Shown piece after piece: positions 16,559 through 24,042 of a stretch of 64,000 nucleotides of DNA. The stretch comes from an uncultured Sulfitobacter sp. Lineage in GTDB: Bacteria; Pseudomonadota; Alphaproteobacteria; Rhodobacterales; Rhodobacteraceae. Position 1 is the first letter of the stretch. Each line of letters opens with the position of its first letter. A program made the translations under genes and the position numbers. The stretch covers positions 1 to 64,000 of the forward strand of contig CANMXJ010000020.1 of the NCBI GenBank assembly GCA_947501805.1, given 5' to 3'. A model generated the notes under the pieces. The model was not told the origin of the DNA, did not search any database, and was given only the letters and a program-made list of their open reading frames with translations.

Positions 16559-17640
16559 TCCTGTTCCAGCTTTTTACGGATTTCGTTCATGATTTCTGTC
16601 ATCAATTCTGCCGACAGGCCCTTACCGCTTAATCGGATCAAGTGACCCTGAGCATCCGCTTTGGCCTGCAAGGTAACACCTGTCGTGGTTAGCAGGGTCT
16701 GTGCATCTTCCCAACCTGCCTTGGCTGTTGCGGTGCGTGGCCTGCCCCCGCGCTTCGGATCATTCGCATTGTGCGCTTGTTCACCCAGAGCGATCTCAAT
16801 CAACGCCCATTCGGATTTTCCATCGGTCGCAACACCACTCCCCAACACCTCGCGCAGACGCGCTGCCGAACCTGACCGCAACGCCTGCGCCAGCCGAAGG
16901 CCGTCTTTCTCTCGTAGTCCTTCGGGGAATTGCAACATGTCACCCAGTTCTTCGAATATCATTGCAAAAGATCTGATCTTGCTGCGTTTGGCTTTGGACG
17001 CAGCGGCGAACATTTCCGCCACGGCGTCTTCAGTACTGCGGAACGCCCCCTGCTGCGCCGCAATCACAGAAATACGGCCGCGCTCGTAATGGCTTAGGTC
17101 TTGGCGGATCTCGTTTTCCTCGACCATCGCAACAAAGGCACCACCCATTTGGTCAGGGTCACGCATCACTGCCTTTATCCGGGCAAACCGGTCCTCGCCC
17201 GTCCGGGTAAGCAGATTTTGTTGCGCAATCAACCGGCGGTAACCCGACAGAAGGCCATAGCGTTTGCCCGCGCGGGGTTCTTTCAACTCGTAAACTTCAA
17301 CTGGCAGGCGTAATCCATGCTCGTTCAGGGAATGCTCCAGCTCTTCAAGCGCCTCGGTGTCCATGACGGTGCGGTCGCGCTGCATGGACATGGCTTCGAT
17401 CTCGGCCAGCGGTATTTCCTTGATCAGACGTCCCTGCCCCTCTGCCGCGCGGTATGCAGCAGCCTGAGCCTCGTCGCGGCGCATTTCCGGCGTGCCGGAC
17501 TGATACTGCCCTGCCACATCTGCGGCCACTTGTGCGATGGGGGCTGACGCAGGCTTGGCGGGGGTTTCGCGGCGAAACTCCTCCTCGATCCGCCCCATAT
17601 CCTCGGCGGAGGGTGCTTCCAGTTTACGCCTCTTTGCCAT
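16555..17640 (-). CDS. parB: ParB family partition protein
   Basis: Centromere-binding partition protein, 361 residues. The ParB/sulfiredoxin-like domain lies around residues 75-185 and includes LLSGYRRLIAQ and a VEENEIRQDLSHYERG segment, the usual ParB box II-III region. A helix-turn-helix region follows (about 185-260, with SKIRSFAMIFEELGDML), and a C-terminal dimerisation part with a basic RGGRP stretch. The start at 17640 (MAKRRKL) has AGGAG upstream and overlaps the end of parA by 17 bases; a start 18 bases earlier is less likely. A parS-like palindrome is embedded at 17564-17578. Together with parA it should segregate the replicon initiated by the nearby repB gene. Confidence 0.92.
   Translation of the reverse strand: MAKRRKLEAPSAEDMGRIEEEFRRETPAKPASAPIAQVAADVAGQYQSGTPEMRRDEAQAAAYRAAEGQGRLIKEIPLAEIEAMSMQRDRTVMDTEALEELEHSLNEHGLRLPVEVYELKEPRAGKRYGLLSGYRRLIAQQNLLTRTGEDRFARIKAVMRDPDQMGGAFVAMVEENEIRQDLSHYERGRISVIAAQQGAFRSTEDAVAEMFAAASKAKRSKIRSFAMIFEELGDMLQFPEGLREKDGLRLAQALRSGSAARLREVLGSGVATDGKSEWALIEIALGEQAHNANDPKRGGRPRTATAKAGWEDAQTLLTTTGVTLQAKADAQGHLIRLSGKGLSAELMTEIMNEIRKKLEQD
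17564..17578. other. parS-like palindrome, copy 1 (inside parB)
   Basis: GTTTCGC-G-GCGAAAC, a perfect 15-base palindrome with one central base, lies in the first codons of parB. The flanking G and T are also shared with the second copy, giving an identical 17-mer. Here the DNA is read as EFRRET, in a different frame from copy 2. It resembles GTTTC...GAAAC centromere sites. Confidence 0.7.
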
Positions 17641-19027
17641 CGCTCTTCTCCTGTGCATTCAATTCCTGAAGGTCGCGGTACCAAGTGCCCAGCAACACTT
17701 CCTTCACTTCCGCCCATGTTCGGTCAAACGCCTCGCGACCCCGTACATAGGTGTCGCGATTGAACTCGCGATAATCCGCCTCGTAGATGCCGTTGACCTG
17801 CTCACCGGCCTGCCCGACCATTGCTGTGACTTCCTGCCGGTAGGTCGTCATGAAATCACCAAAATAGGCTTGGATCACATTTGCCAGATCAGTCTGCTGA
17901 CTGGCATCGAAACGGGTAATCAATGCACGCACGGCGTCCCATTCAAACTTCATCTCGGGCAATCCGTCCTGCCGCCTGATGCGATTTTCGCCTTCTTCGA
18001 TACTGGCAAACGTCGAATAGAGCATGTCAAAGAAACGACCCGTTGAATCAAATTCCAGAAAAGACGCGCCAAGTGGCACCAGCAAGATGTCCGCAGCGGC
18101 CAATGCGTTGATGGTGAGATAGCCAAGGGCAGGGGGCGTATCCACCAGAATGATATCATAATCATCCAGAATACCCTCGCTTTCCAATGCATTTGTCAGC
18201 GCATCCCACAAGGGCCAGCTGCGCACCTGCATCCGCCAGACCGGAACCTGAAATTCCGCCCAGTAGAGGTTCAATTGCGCGCCTATAAGGTCGATGTTGG
18301 GCCAATGGGTTTCCTGAATAAGGTTTCGCGGCGAAACTTCGAGGCTTTCGGTTAAGGTTTCGTCAAAGGGCAGTTCGGACGCCCCCCGTGCGCGGCGGAT
18401 CGTGTTTTCGCCTTGCAGATGACGGGCAAAATCCTTGGCGATCAAAGGAAATGCTGTGGACCATTCATCGGGGACGGTGCCACCCATGATAGAGGTCAGC
18501 GACCCTTGGGAATCCAGATCAATCACTAGAACCCGATATCCATCCAAAGCAGCGGACATCGCCAGATGCGCGCAGGTGGACGTTTTCCCAACGCCGCCTT
18601 TGAAGTTCGCGACTGAAATCACCTTTGCGGGCAATCCTTCCGGACGCCACGACTTGTATTGCTTGTTTGATGCACCTTCCGTTGCGAAATGCTCGCGCAA
18701 GGTCAGAACCTCTTGAAGTGTGAACCACTTGCTCCCTGCCTCACCGGTGCCTTGGGGCAGGTCAGGATGGGCTTTGAGAACCCGCCGTAGATGTGCAGGA
18801 GCAACATCAATCAGATAGCGGCAAATTTCCCAGGTCGAAAAGCGGCGCAGCCGTTTCTTTCCATCCGGCGCATATCCACGCTTGGCCAGATCATCACGGC
18901 CTTTGGATGCAAAGGCTGCGGCTTTTGCGAATCGCGCTGTATCTATAGGCTCTGACAAACGTGCAGCCGCTTTTTCCGGATCTATGTTGAAATAGGGGGG
19001 TGGTGGTGCTTTGGGTGTAGAAGCCAT
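17624..19027 (-). CDS. parA: ParA family partition ATPase
   Basis: Partition ATPase of the large plasmid type, 467 residues. An N-terminal DNA-binding region (about 60-118, with RRFSTWEICRYLID and WFTLQEVLTLREHF) precedes the deviant Walker A box KGGVGKT (143-149, in ANFKGGVGKTST). The second box follows at 170-176 (DLDSQGS), and DDYDIILVDTPPALG is the Walker B region. The N-terminal extension, also found in RepA of repABC and P1-type ParA, suggests that the protein represses its own operon, perhaps at the inverted repeats upstream of its start. It is divergent from repB across a 515-base gap and overlaps parB. A parS-like palindrome lies inside the gene at 18323-18337. Confidence 0.94.
   Translation of the reverse strand: MASTPKAPPPPYFNIDPEKAAARLSEPIDTARFAKAAAFASKGRDDLAKRGYAPDGKKRLRRFSTWEICRYLIDVAPAHLRRVLKAHPDLPQGTGEAGSKWFTLQEVLTLREHFATEGASNKQYKSWRPEGLPAKVISVANFKGGVGKTSTCAHLAMSAALDGYRVLVIDLDSQGSLTSIMGGTVPDEWSTAFPLIAKDFARHLQGENTIRRARGASELPFDETLTESLEVSPRNLIQETHWPNIDLIGAQLNLYWAEFQVPVWRMQVRSWPLWDALTNALESEGILDDYDIILVDTPPALGYLTINALAAADILLVPLGASFLEFDSTGRFFDMLYSTFASIEEGENRIRRQDGLPEMKFEWDAVRALITRFDASQQTDLANVIQAYFGDFMTTYRQEVTAMVGQAGEQVNGIYEADYREFNRDTYVRGREAFDRTWAEVKEVLLGTWYRDLQELNAQEKSDGKEA
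18323..18337. other. parS-like palindrome, copy 2 (inside parA)
   Basis: Identical to the 17564 copy, including one flanking base on each side (17 identical bases). In parA the sequence is read as VSPRN, another frame than in parB, so a shared protein motif cannot explain the identity. This supports a cis-acting DNA site. Confidence 0.7.
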
Positions 19028-19206
19028 AAGTCCTCAAGCATGTGCGCGAAAATTGCGAGTGTTCGGTGTTATATCGCACATCACAAGGTCAATGGGAATC
19101 ACGAAGACGGACAAGCCAGTCCCTTGAGCAAATAGCAGATAAAGAAAGCACAACATACTGTAGAGTCTTTGAGTATTTATAAGATGTTTGCGCTAAGGAA
19201 AATAAG

Positions 19207-19223
19207 CTATATCAATGATATAG
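19207..19223. repeat. Short perfect inverted repeat in the A/T-rich origin segment
   Basis: CTATATC and GATATAG flank an AAT spacer. It lies in the A/T-rich segment between parA and the iteron-like repeats and could be a ParA or RepB operator or part of the unwinding element. Confidence 0.5.
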
Positions 19224-19242
19224 TGATGTTTGGGTATCCAAT

Positions 19243-19330
19243 TACGGGATGAGAGGTTACCGCCTACAGGATCAAAGGGGCCCAGATACAGGATAAAGCG
19301 GCCCGATTCGCAGGATCAACGGCACCAATA
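19243..19330 (+). repeat. Iteron-like 22-base tandem repeats
   Basis: Three clear units begin at 19265, 19287 and 19309, exactly 22 bases apart. Each contains a core of the form CAGGATMAA followed by a G/C-rich stretch (CAGGATCAAAGGGGCCC, CAGGATAAAGCGGCCC, CAGGATCAACGGCACC). A fourth, degenerate unit in the same phase starts at 19243 (TACGGGATGAGAGG). Two helical turns between units is the usual spacing of Rep_3 initiator binding sites. Confidence 0.75.
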
Positions 19331-19542
19331 TGCGGCAGCGCGCGGAATAGACTCTGTTTTTGCCGTTCTAGACACATATCCCTGATCGGTGTCTCGGGGG
19401 CGTCCCGTAAATTGGTACCTCAAGGTCGGGCGTGGCGACCGTGCATTGGTCACTTTAAGGCACCCAAGGATGTCTTGCCAGCGGGTTCCTTATTGCGCAT
19501 TATACACCCAAGACTGGATTCCAATCCGGCGAGCAGGGCAAA

Positions 19543-20736
19543 ATGATGAACACGCAGGCACATGACAAAGATAGGGACATCCCCAAAGACAGACTGACCG
19601 GTGCCTTGCGCCGCGGTTCCGTCAAAAAGCATGTGGCGGCGATTCATGTCTCCGGTAAGCTGACCTTGCTGCAACGAAAGCTCAGCAATGTTCTTTTGCT
19701 CAATGCATATGACACCCTGACCAGCAGCCAGACCCATATGATCGACGCGCGCACGCTGTGTCTGATGATCGGCTATAACTCCAATGATATGGACACACTC
19801 AAGGCGTCGCTACGCGGTCTGGCAGAGACGGTTGCGGAATGGGATATGCTGGATGATCAGGGACAGCAGGAATGGGGTGTGTCCAGTCTGCTCAGCTACG
19901 CCAAGTTAAAAGGCGGTGTATGCGAATACGCCTATTCACCGGCCCTTGCGGCCAAATTGAATGACCCCAAGGTTTTTGCGCTGATCAACTTGAATATCCA
20001 GCGGCGGTTCACCTCCGGTCACGCGCTGGCGCTTTATGAAAATTGCTACCGTTTTGTGCGCACTGGTAGCACAGGCTGGTGGTCGCTTGATTTGTTCCGC
20101 CGATTGATGGGGGTTGAGGACAGTGACTATTACGCCGTCTACAAACACCTGAACGCCAAAATAATCAAACCCGCCACAGCCGAGGTGAACAAAACCTCCA
20201 ACATCGTTGTGGAACCCGAAATCCGGAAACGGGGTCGGGCGGTAACGGATATCCGGTTCAAGATATCCGAGAACCCACAGCTGGCCATTCTTGATCTCGA
20301 CGACGGTGCGGGTGTGCGCCGCTCCGATGTCTACGGACGCTTGCTGGCTTTGGGTGTCAGTGACCGCCTGGCCCGCCAATGGATCGCAGAGCACGGCGAG
20401 GATCATGTGGCAGACAAGATTGCCTATGTCGGGGCGCAGCGTGGTGTGAAAAATCCGGTTGGGTATTTGTCGGCGGCATTGAAAGACGATTTCAAGATAG
20501 AAAGCAAACCCGCGCCTGTATCATCCGAACGCGCCAAGGTTCTGCAACGGGTGCGTGATCTGGTTGCGGCACGCACCCCGACGCAACGGGATGCGGACAA
20601 ACGCCTGTTCATGTCGCAGATCGAAGATCCAACCGCGCGTGCGGATTTTGAGCAGCACGGATGGATGTCAGCGCTGAATACAGTCTCTATCAAGGCATTT
20701 TGGCTCGAACTGGAGCCAGAAGCTTTCGAGGATTAA
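19543..20736 (+). CDS. repB: RepB family plasmid replication initiator (Rep_3)
   Basis: Replication initiator of the Rep_3/RepB family, 397 residues, acting at the iterons directly upstream. The N-terminal winged-helix half includes SGKLTLLQRKLSNVLL (about 36-52) and a segment with ASLRGLAETVAEWDML. The second winged helix contains NLNIQRRFTSGHALALYENC and FRRLMGVEDSDYYAVYKHLN, both typical of this family. The start at 19543 is an ATGATG pair; the second ATG is an equal candidate. The C-terminal third (from about 265) is variable and helical. In roseobacters RepB plasmids carry a neighbouring parAB pair, as here, which is why the window is taken as extrachromosomal. The last codons are part of a perfect palindrome shared with the convergent MaoC gene. 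Confidence 0.92.
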   Translation: MMNTQAHDKDRDIPKDRLTGALRRGSVKKHVAAIHVSGKLTLLQRKLSNVLLLNAYDTLTSSQTHMIDARTLCLMIGYNSNDMDTLKASLRGLAETVAEWDMLDDQGQQEWGVSSLLSYAKLKGGVCEYAYSPALAAKLNDPKVFALINLNIQRRFTSGHALALYENCYRFVRTGSTGWWSLDLFRRLMGVEDSDYYAVYKHLNAKIIKPATAEVNKTSNIVVEPEIRKRGRAVTDIRFKISENPQLAILDLDDGAGVRRSDVYGRLLALGVSDRLARQWIAEHGEDHVADKIAYVGAQRGVKNPVGYLSAALKDDFKIESKPAPVSSERAKVLQRVRDLVAARTPTQRDADKRLFMSQIEDPTARADFEQHGWMSALNTVSIKAFWLELEPEAFED

Positions 20737-20745
20737 TCCTCGAAA
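20724..20745. terminator. Perfect 22-base palindrome spanning both stop codons of repB and the MaoC gene
   Basis: TTTCGAGGATT is followed by its exact reverse complement AATCCTCGAAA. The palindrome encodes Phe-Glu-Asp-stop on both strands, and the two stop codons form TTAA at its centre. It has no loop, so it is a poor intrinsic terminator by itself. It could act as a bidirectional terminator or as a protein-binding site at the edge of the replication module. Confidence 0.5.
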
Positions 20746-21203
20746 ACAGCAAGCCCTAACCATTCCGCAACAAGGGCGGGTGTTTCCTCTCCCTCGATCT
20801 CGATTGTTAGCAAATTGGTGCGCAGAAGATCGGTTGCATTGCGGGCTTTGACCTCTTTCAATACAAAACGCCCCCGCAAACGGGCACCGGCACGAACAGG
20901 CATCAGGAACCTGAGCTTGTTCATGCCATAGTTGATCCCCATGACCTGTCCCGGCAGCATTTCGAAACAATCGTAAGCAAAGCGGCTGGCCAGCGACAGG
21001 GTCAGAAAACCATGCGCGATGGTTCCACCAAACGGCGTTTCAGCGGTGGCACGCTCCGGATCTATGTGAATCCATTGAGTGTCGTGGGTTGTCTTGGCAA
21101 AGTCGTCAATCATGGTTTGATCGACGGTGATCCAGCTGGACACGCCAACTTCTGTATCAATCAGGGCTTCGCTTGCCTTCAAGGCATCTTGGAGTGAGGA
21201 CAT
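20733..21203 (-). CDS. MaoC-like (R)-specific enoyl-CoA hydratase
   Basis: Hot-dog fold hydratase of the MaoC family, 156 residues, full length for the single-domain type. The catalytic dyad is D41 and H46 in THDTQWIHIDPERA, the (R)-hydratase motif, followed by the FGGTIAHGFLTLSL helix. It would hydrate 2-enoyl-CoA to (R)-3-hydroxyacyl-CoA. It lies 11 bases downstream of an MDR-type reductase on the same strand, so the two form an operon. It is the first gene of the long CoA-thioester region and shares its stop region with repB. Confidence 0.9.
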   Translation of the reverse strand: MSSLQDALKASEALIDTEVGVSSWITVDQTMIDDFAKTTHDTQWIHIDPERATAETPFGGTIAHGFLTLSLASRFAYDCFEMLPGQVMGINYGMNKLRFLMPVRAGARLRGRFVLKEVKARNATDLLRTNLLTIEIEGEETPALVAEWLGLAVFED

Positions 21204-21214
21204 GGTTGACTCCT

Positions 21215-22219
21215 TCAGGACGGATCAGCAGCGACACGCACCAGACGCTTGCCTTTGTTGTCGCCTGCCAAGAGCCCGATTAGGGCATGCGGCGCGTTTT
21301 CCAGACCATCGACGATATCTTCGGTTACTTTGATCTGGCCAGTGCCCACCCAATGCTGCATGGCGCGGATGCACTTGGCGTCATTATGGGCGAAATCCAT
21401 CACGATGAAGCCTTCCATTTTCAGGCGTTTCACAACGATCACACCGGGCAGGTTGCGTGGGCCTGACGGGTTGTCGGTGTCATATTGGCTGATCGCGCCA
21501 CAACAAACGACGCGCCCCTTTTCGTTCATGAAGTTGAGAGAGGATTCGAGTATCTTGCCGCCAACATTATCAAAATAGATATCGACGCCATCGGGGCAGG
21601 TATTGGCCAATGCCTTGGACAGGCCTGCCGCGCGGTAGTCAATGCAGGCGTCGAAACCCAGTTCATCAACGACCCATTTGCATTTTTCCGACCCCCCCGC
21701 GATCCCGACAACGCGGCAACCAAGCGCCTTGGCGATTTGACCAACATATCCACCCACGGAACCGGCTGCGGCAGAAACAAGGACGGTTTCGCCCGCCATT
21801 GGCTGTCCGATGGACATGAGGCCATGAAAGGCGGTTTTGCCTGCAATTCCGTAAACTGACATCAGGTGGGAAAGTGGCTCTACTTTGGGGAGTTTCTGCA
21901 CATGACGGGCGGTAGCCGTCACGTAATCCGACCATGTGGCTTCTGCGGCAACAATGTCACCAACTGCGATTTTCGTGCTGTTGCTTTCGATCACTTCGCA
22001 AATGGCATAGGTTGGCATGGCATCGCCAGCCTGTACGGCAGCGCGGTAGGTTGCACCTTTCATCCAGCTTCGGTTTGCGGCGTCGATAGACATCAAAATG
22101 ACACGCAGCAGAACCTCACCATCTCCAGCTTTGGGCATGTCGGTCTCAATCATTTTGAAATGATCGGGGGTCAGTTCGGCGGTGGGCAGTTCTGCAATCG
22201 TGATCTGGCGGTTTTGCAT
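21215..22219 (-). CDS. NADP-dependent MDR oxidoreductase (PTGR/CurA-like)
   Basis: Zinc-free medium-chain dehydrogenase/reductase, 334 residues, of the leukotriene B4 dehydrogenase/curcumin reductase branch that reduces alpha,beta-double bonds of enones with NADPH. The nucleotide loop is VSAAAGSVGGYVGQIAKALG (about 149-168), followed by GIAGGSEKC. The FDNVGGKILE and GAISQYD segments are hallmarks of the branch. No zinc ligands are seen. The gene precedes the MaoC gene in the same operon and is divergent from a histidine phosphatase. The substrate is not deducible; double-bond reduction of an unsaturated ketone or acyl intermediate would fit the region. Confidence 0.88.
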   Translation of the reverse strand: MQNRQITIAELPTAELTPDHFKMIETDMPKAGDGEVLLRVILMSIDAANRSWMKGATYRAAVQAGDAMPTYAICEVIESNSTKIAVGDIVAAEATWSDYVTATARHVQKLPKVEPLSHLMSVYGIAGKTAFHGLMSIGQPMAGETVLVSAAAGSVGGYVGQIAKALGCRVVGIAGGSEKCKWVVDELGFDACIDYRAAGLSKALANTCPDGVDIYFDNVGGKILESSLNFMNEKGRVVCCGAISQYDTDNPSGPRNLPGVIVVKRLKMEGFIVMDFAHNDAKCIRAMQHWVGTGQIKVTEDIVDGLENAPHALIGLLAGDNKGKRLVRVAADPS

Positions 22220-22253
22220 GGGATATGTCCTATTGCGAAAAAAGGAGAGGGTT

Positions 22254-22910
22254 ATGAAAGAAGCGAGGCAGCACAGGTTTATCCCGCCAAAGGGTGCGGC
22301 GGATTTGTTGTTGATCCGGCACGGCGAAACGCAAGCCGCATTGCGCGGCGAAAGTTTTCCGATGGTGGAAGGGCAGGGCGACCCTGCACTTAGACCGGAA
22401 GGACACGCGCAGGCGATTGCGGTGGCTGAGCGCCTGAAAACAGAGCCTATCAGGGCGATTTATGTCACTACGATGCAGCGCACGCACCAAACGGCTGCGC
22501 CGTTGGCCGGGCATCTGGGGCTTGCTCCCAAGGTTGAGCGGGACCTGCGCGAAGTGTTTTTGGGTGACTGGGACGGGGGCGAGTTTCGCTTCCGTGCGGC
22601 TGAGAACGATCCTGCGATCCTGCGCGCACGCGAGCGGCATGAATGGGGTGAATTGCCCGGCGCGGAATCCACCATGCAATTGCAGGACCGTGTACGTGCC
22701 GGACTGATGCGGATCGCGGCGGCGCATGCGGATGAACTGGTCGCAGTTGTTGTGCATGGCGGTGTTGTTGGTGCTGCGCAGTCCTTGGCCAGTGGCGCGC
22801 GGGGGTTCGCGTTTAGTGGTGCCGCAAACGGGTCCATATCGCGACTGGTGGTGCATGGCGATCAGATGATCGTGCGCGGATTTAATGATGTGTCGCACTT
22901 GCCGACCTAA
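22254..22910 (+). CDS. Histidine phosphatase family protein (1)
   Basis: Phosphoglycerate mutase-like histidine phosphatase, about 218 residues. RHGET at 22-26 carries the phospho-accepting H23. The family's other key residues are probably the arginine in TTMQRTHQTA, the acid in REVFLGDWDG, and the second histidine in VVVHGGVVG. The start at 22254 has AGGAG seven bases upstream; the frame is open 72 bases further, but that part overlaps the divergent reductase start. It ends tail to tail with the quinone reductase-like gene, overlapping by four bases. Such phosphatases often accompany acyl-CoA gene clusters with an unknown role. A second family member is at 30346. Confidence 0.85.
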   Translation: MKEARQHRFIPPKGAADLLLIRHGETQAALRGESFPMVEGQGDPALRPEGHAQAIAVAERLKTEPIRAIYVTTMQRTHQTAAPLAGHLGLAPKVERDLREVFLGDWDGGEFRFRAAENDPAILRARERHEWGELPGAESTMQLQDRVRAGLMRIAAAHADELVAVVVHGGVVGAAQSLASGARGFAFSGAANGSISRLVVHGDQMIVRGFNDVSHLPT

Positions 22911-23905
22911 TCCATCCTCACCACGACTTTTCCCAGAACTTTGCGATCTTGCAGCAGTTGCAAGGCGTCGCCGGCTTGCGCCAAAGGATAGCTGGCAGAG
23001 ACACGCGGTTTGATTTTACCCTCGCTGTAGAGGCGGAACAGATCGCCCATGTTTTCTGCGTGGTTTTGCGGCTCGCGGGCTGTGTGCGCGCCCCAAAAGA
23101 CGCCGACAATCTGGCAGCCTTTGAGCAGTGTAAGGTTCAGCGGGATTTTCGGGATGCCAGCGGGAAAGCCGACAACAAGGTAGCGGCCTTTCCATGCGAG
23201 TGCTCGCACAGCCGGTTCTGCGTAATCACCGCCAACGGCGTCATAGACAACGTCGACTCCGTCACCGCCGGACAGTTTTTTGATCTCGTTCGAGAAGTCC
23301 TTTTGTACAGCGCGGTCCGACATGTCGCGGGAATAGATGATGGTTTCGTCAGCGCCGAGGTCGCGGCAGAATTGGGCTTTTTCCTCGGAGGATACAGCGG
23401 CGATGACTTTTGCGCCCGCTGCTTTGCCAAGTTCGATTGCAGCAACACCAACCCCGCCGGCTGCGCCGAGGATCAACAGGGATTCACCCTGTTGGATGGC
23501 GGCACGGTCTTTCAAGGCATGGTGTGATGTTCCGTAAGTCAGCACAAAGCAGGCGGCCTCCGCATAGGGCATGTTATCGGGAATCTTGATGACGCGTGCA
23601 GCGTCGGCAACAACTTCCGTCGCAAAACCGCCAAAGCCTGTCATGCCTAATACACGGTCACCAACCTTTAGGTTAGAGACACCTTCGCCAACAGCATCCA
23701 CAACGCCTGCGATTTCTCCACCCGGCGCAAAAGGGCGGGGTGGTTTCATTTGGTACATATCGCGGATGATCAGCGTGTCGGGAAAGTTGACGCCAGCGGC
23801 GTGGACCTTGATGCGGACCTGACCTTTGCCCGGCTCAGGTGTTGGCATATCTTCCAGCACCAGCGTTTCGGGGCCGCCGACCTCTTTGCTTAGCATTGCT
23901 TTCAT
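22907..23905 (-). CDS. NADPH:quinone oxidoreductase-like MDR protein
   Basis: Medium-chain reductase of the quinone oxidoreductase/Zn-independent class, about 332 residues. The cofactor loop is LILGAAGGVGVAAIELGKA (about 142-160). The N-terminal catalytic part shows VNFPDTLIIRDMYQ and GGEIAGVVDAVGEGV. Zinc ligands are absent. The frame opens with MYTMKAML. The first ATG touches the GGGAGG ribosome site, whereas the second (23905) is nine bases from it, so 23905 is preferred. It is divergent from the first acyl-CoA dehydrogenase gene across a 137-base gap that contains an IclR-like palindrome. It may reduce an enoyl or quinone intermediate of the same pathway. Confidence 0.86.
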   Translation of the reverse strand: MKAMLSKEVGGPETLVLEDMPTPEPGKGQVRIKVHAAGVNFPDTLIIRDMYQMKPPRPFAPGGEIAGVVDAVGEGVSNLKVGDRVLGMTGFGGFATEVVADAARVIKIPDNMPYAEAACFVLTYGTSHHALKDRAAIQQGESLLILGAAGGVGVAAIELGKAAGAKVIAAVSSEEKAQFCRDLGADETIIYSRDMSDRAVQKDFSNEIKKLSGGDGVDVVYDAVGGDYAEPAVRALAWKGRYLVVGFPAGIPKIPLNLTLLKGCQIVGVFWGAHTAREPQNHAENMGDLFRLYSEGKIKPRVSASYPLAQAGDALQLLQDRKVLGKVVVRMD

Positions 23906-23980
23906 CGTGTACATCCTCCCAGTTGCGCTTCCAAAGGTGAGACGTGGCGTCGTACCTTGTCAATCGCAATTCGGTTCGCC

Positions 23981-23997
23981 ATTCTGCACAGCGGAAT
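23981..23997. promoter_or_regulatory. Putative IclR-type operator, site A
   Basis: ATTCTGC-ACA-GCGGAAT is a near-palindrome with one mismatch between the arms. It agrees at 13 of 17 positions with the perfect GTTCCGC-AGA-GCGGAAC palindrome beside the IclR gene (32860). It lies between the divergent quinone reductase-like gene and the acyl-CoA dehydrogenase operon. Confidence 0.5.
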
Positions 23998-24042
23998 AGA
24001 TGTCCGCAAACTGACGTGACGTCTCTAGGGAGGAATTTGAGA

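Larger units (their letters stand above)
19028..19542. other. parA-repB intergenic region, probable replication origin
   Basis: This 515-base gap between divergent parA and repB holds no convincing gene. From left to right there is the parA promoter side with ATATCGCACATC-type sequence, an A/T-rich stretch (about 19155-19235) suited to strand opening, a small perfect inverted repeat (19207-19223), 22-base direct repeats (19243-19330), further short inverted repeats near 19369-19393 (AGACAC...GTGTCT) and 19424-19440 (GGTCG...CGACC), and GGATT-CC-AATCC just before repB. Together these have the layout of an iteron-type origin for a Rep_3 initiator. Confidence 0.7.
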
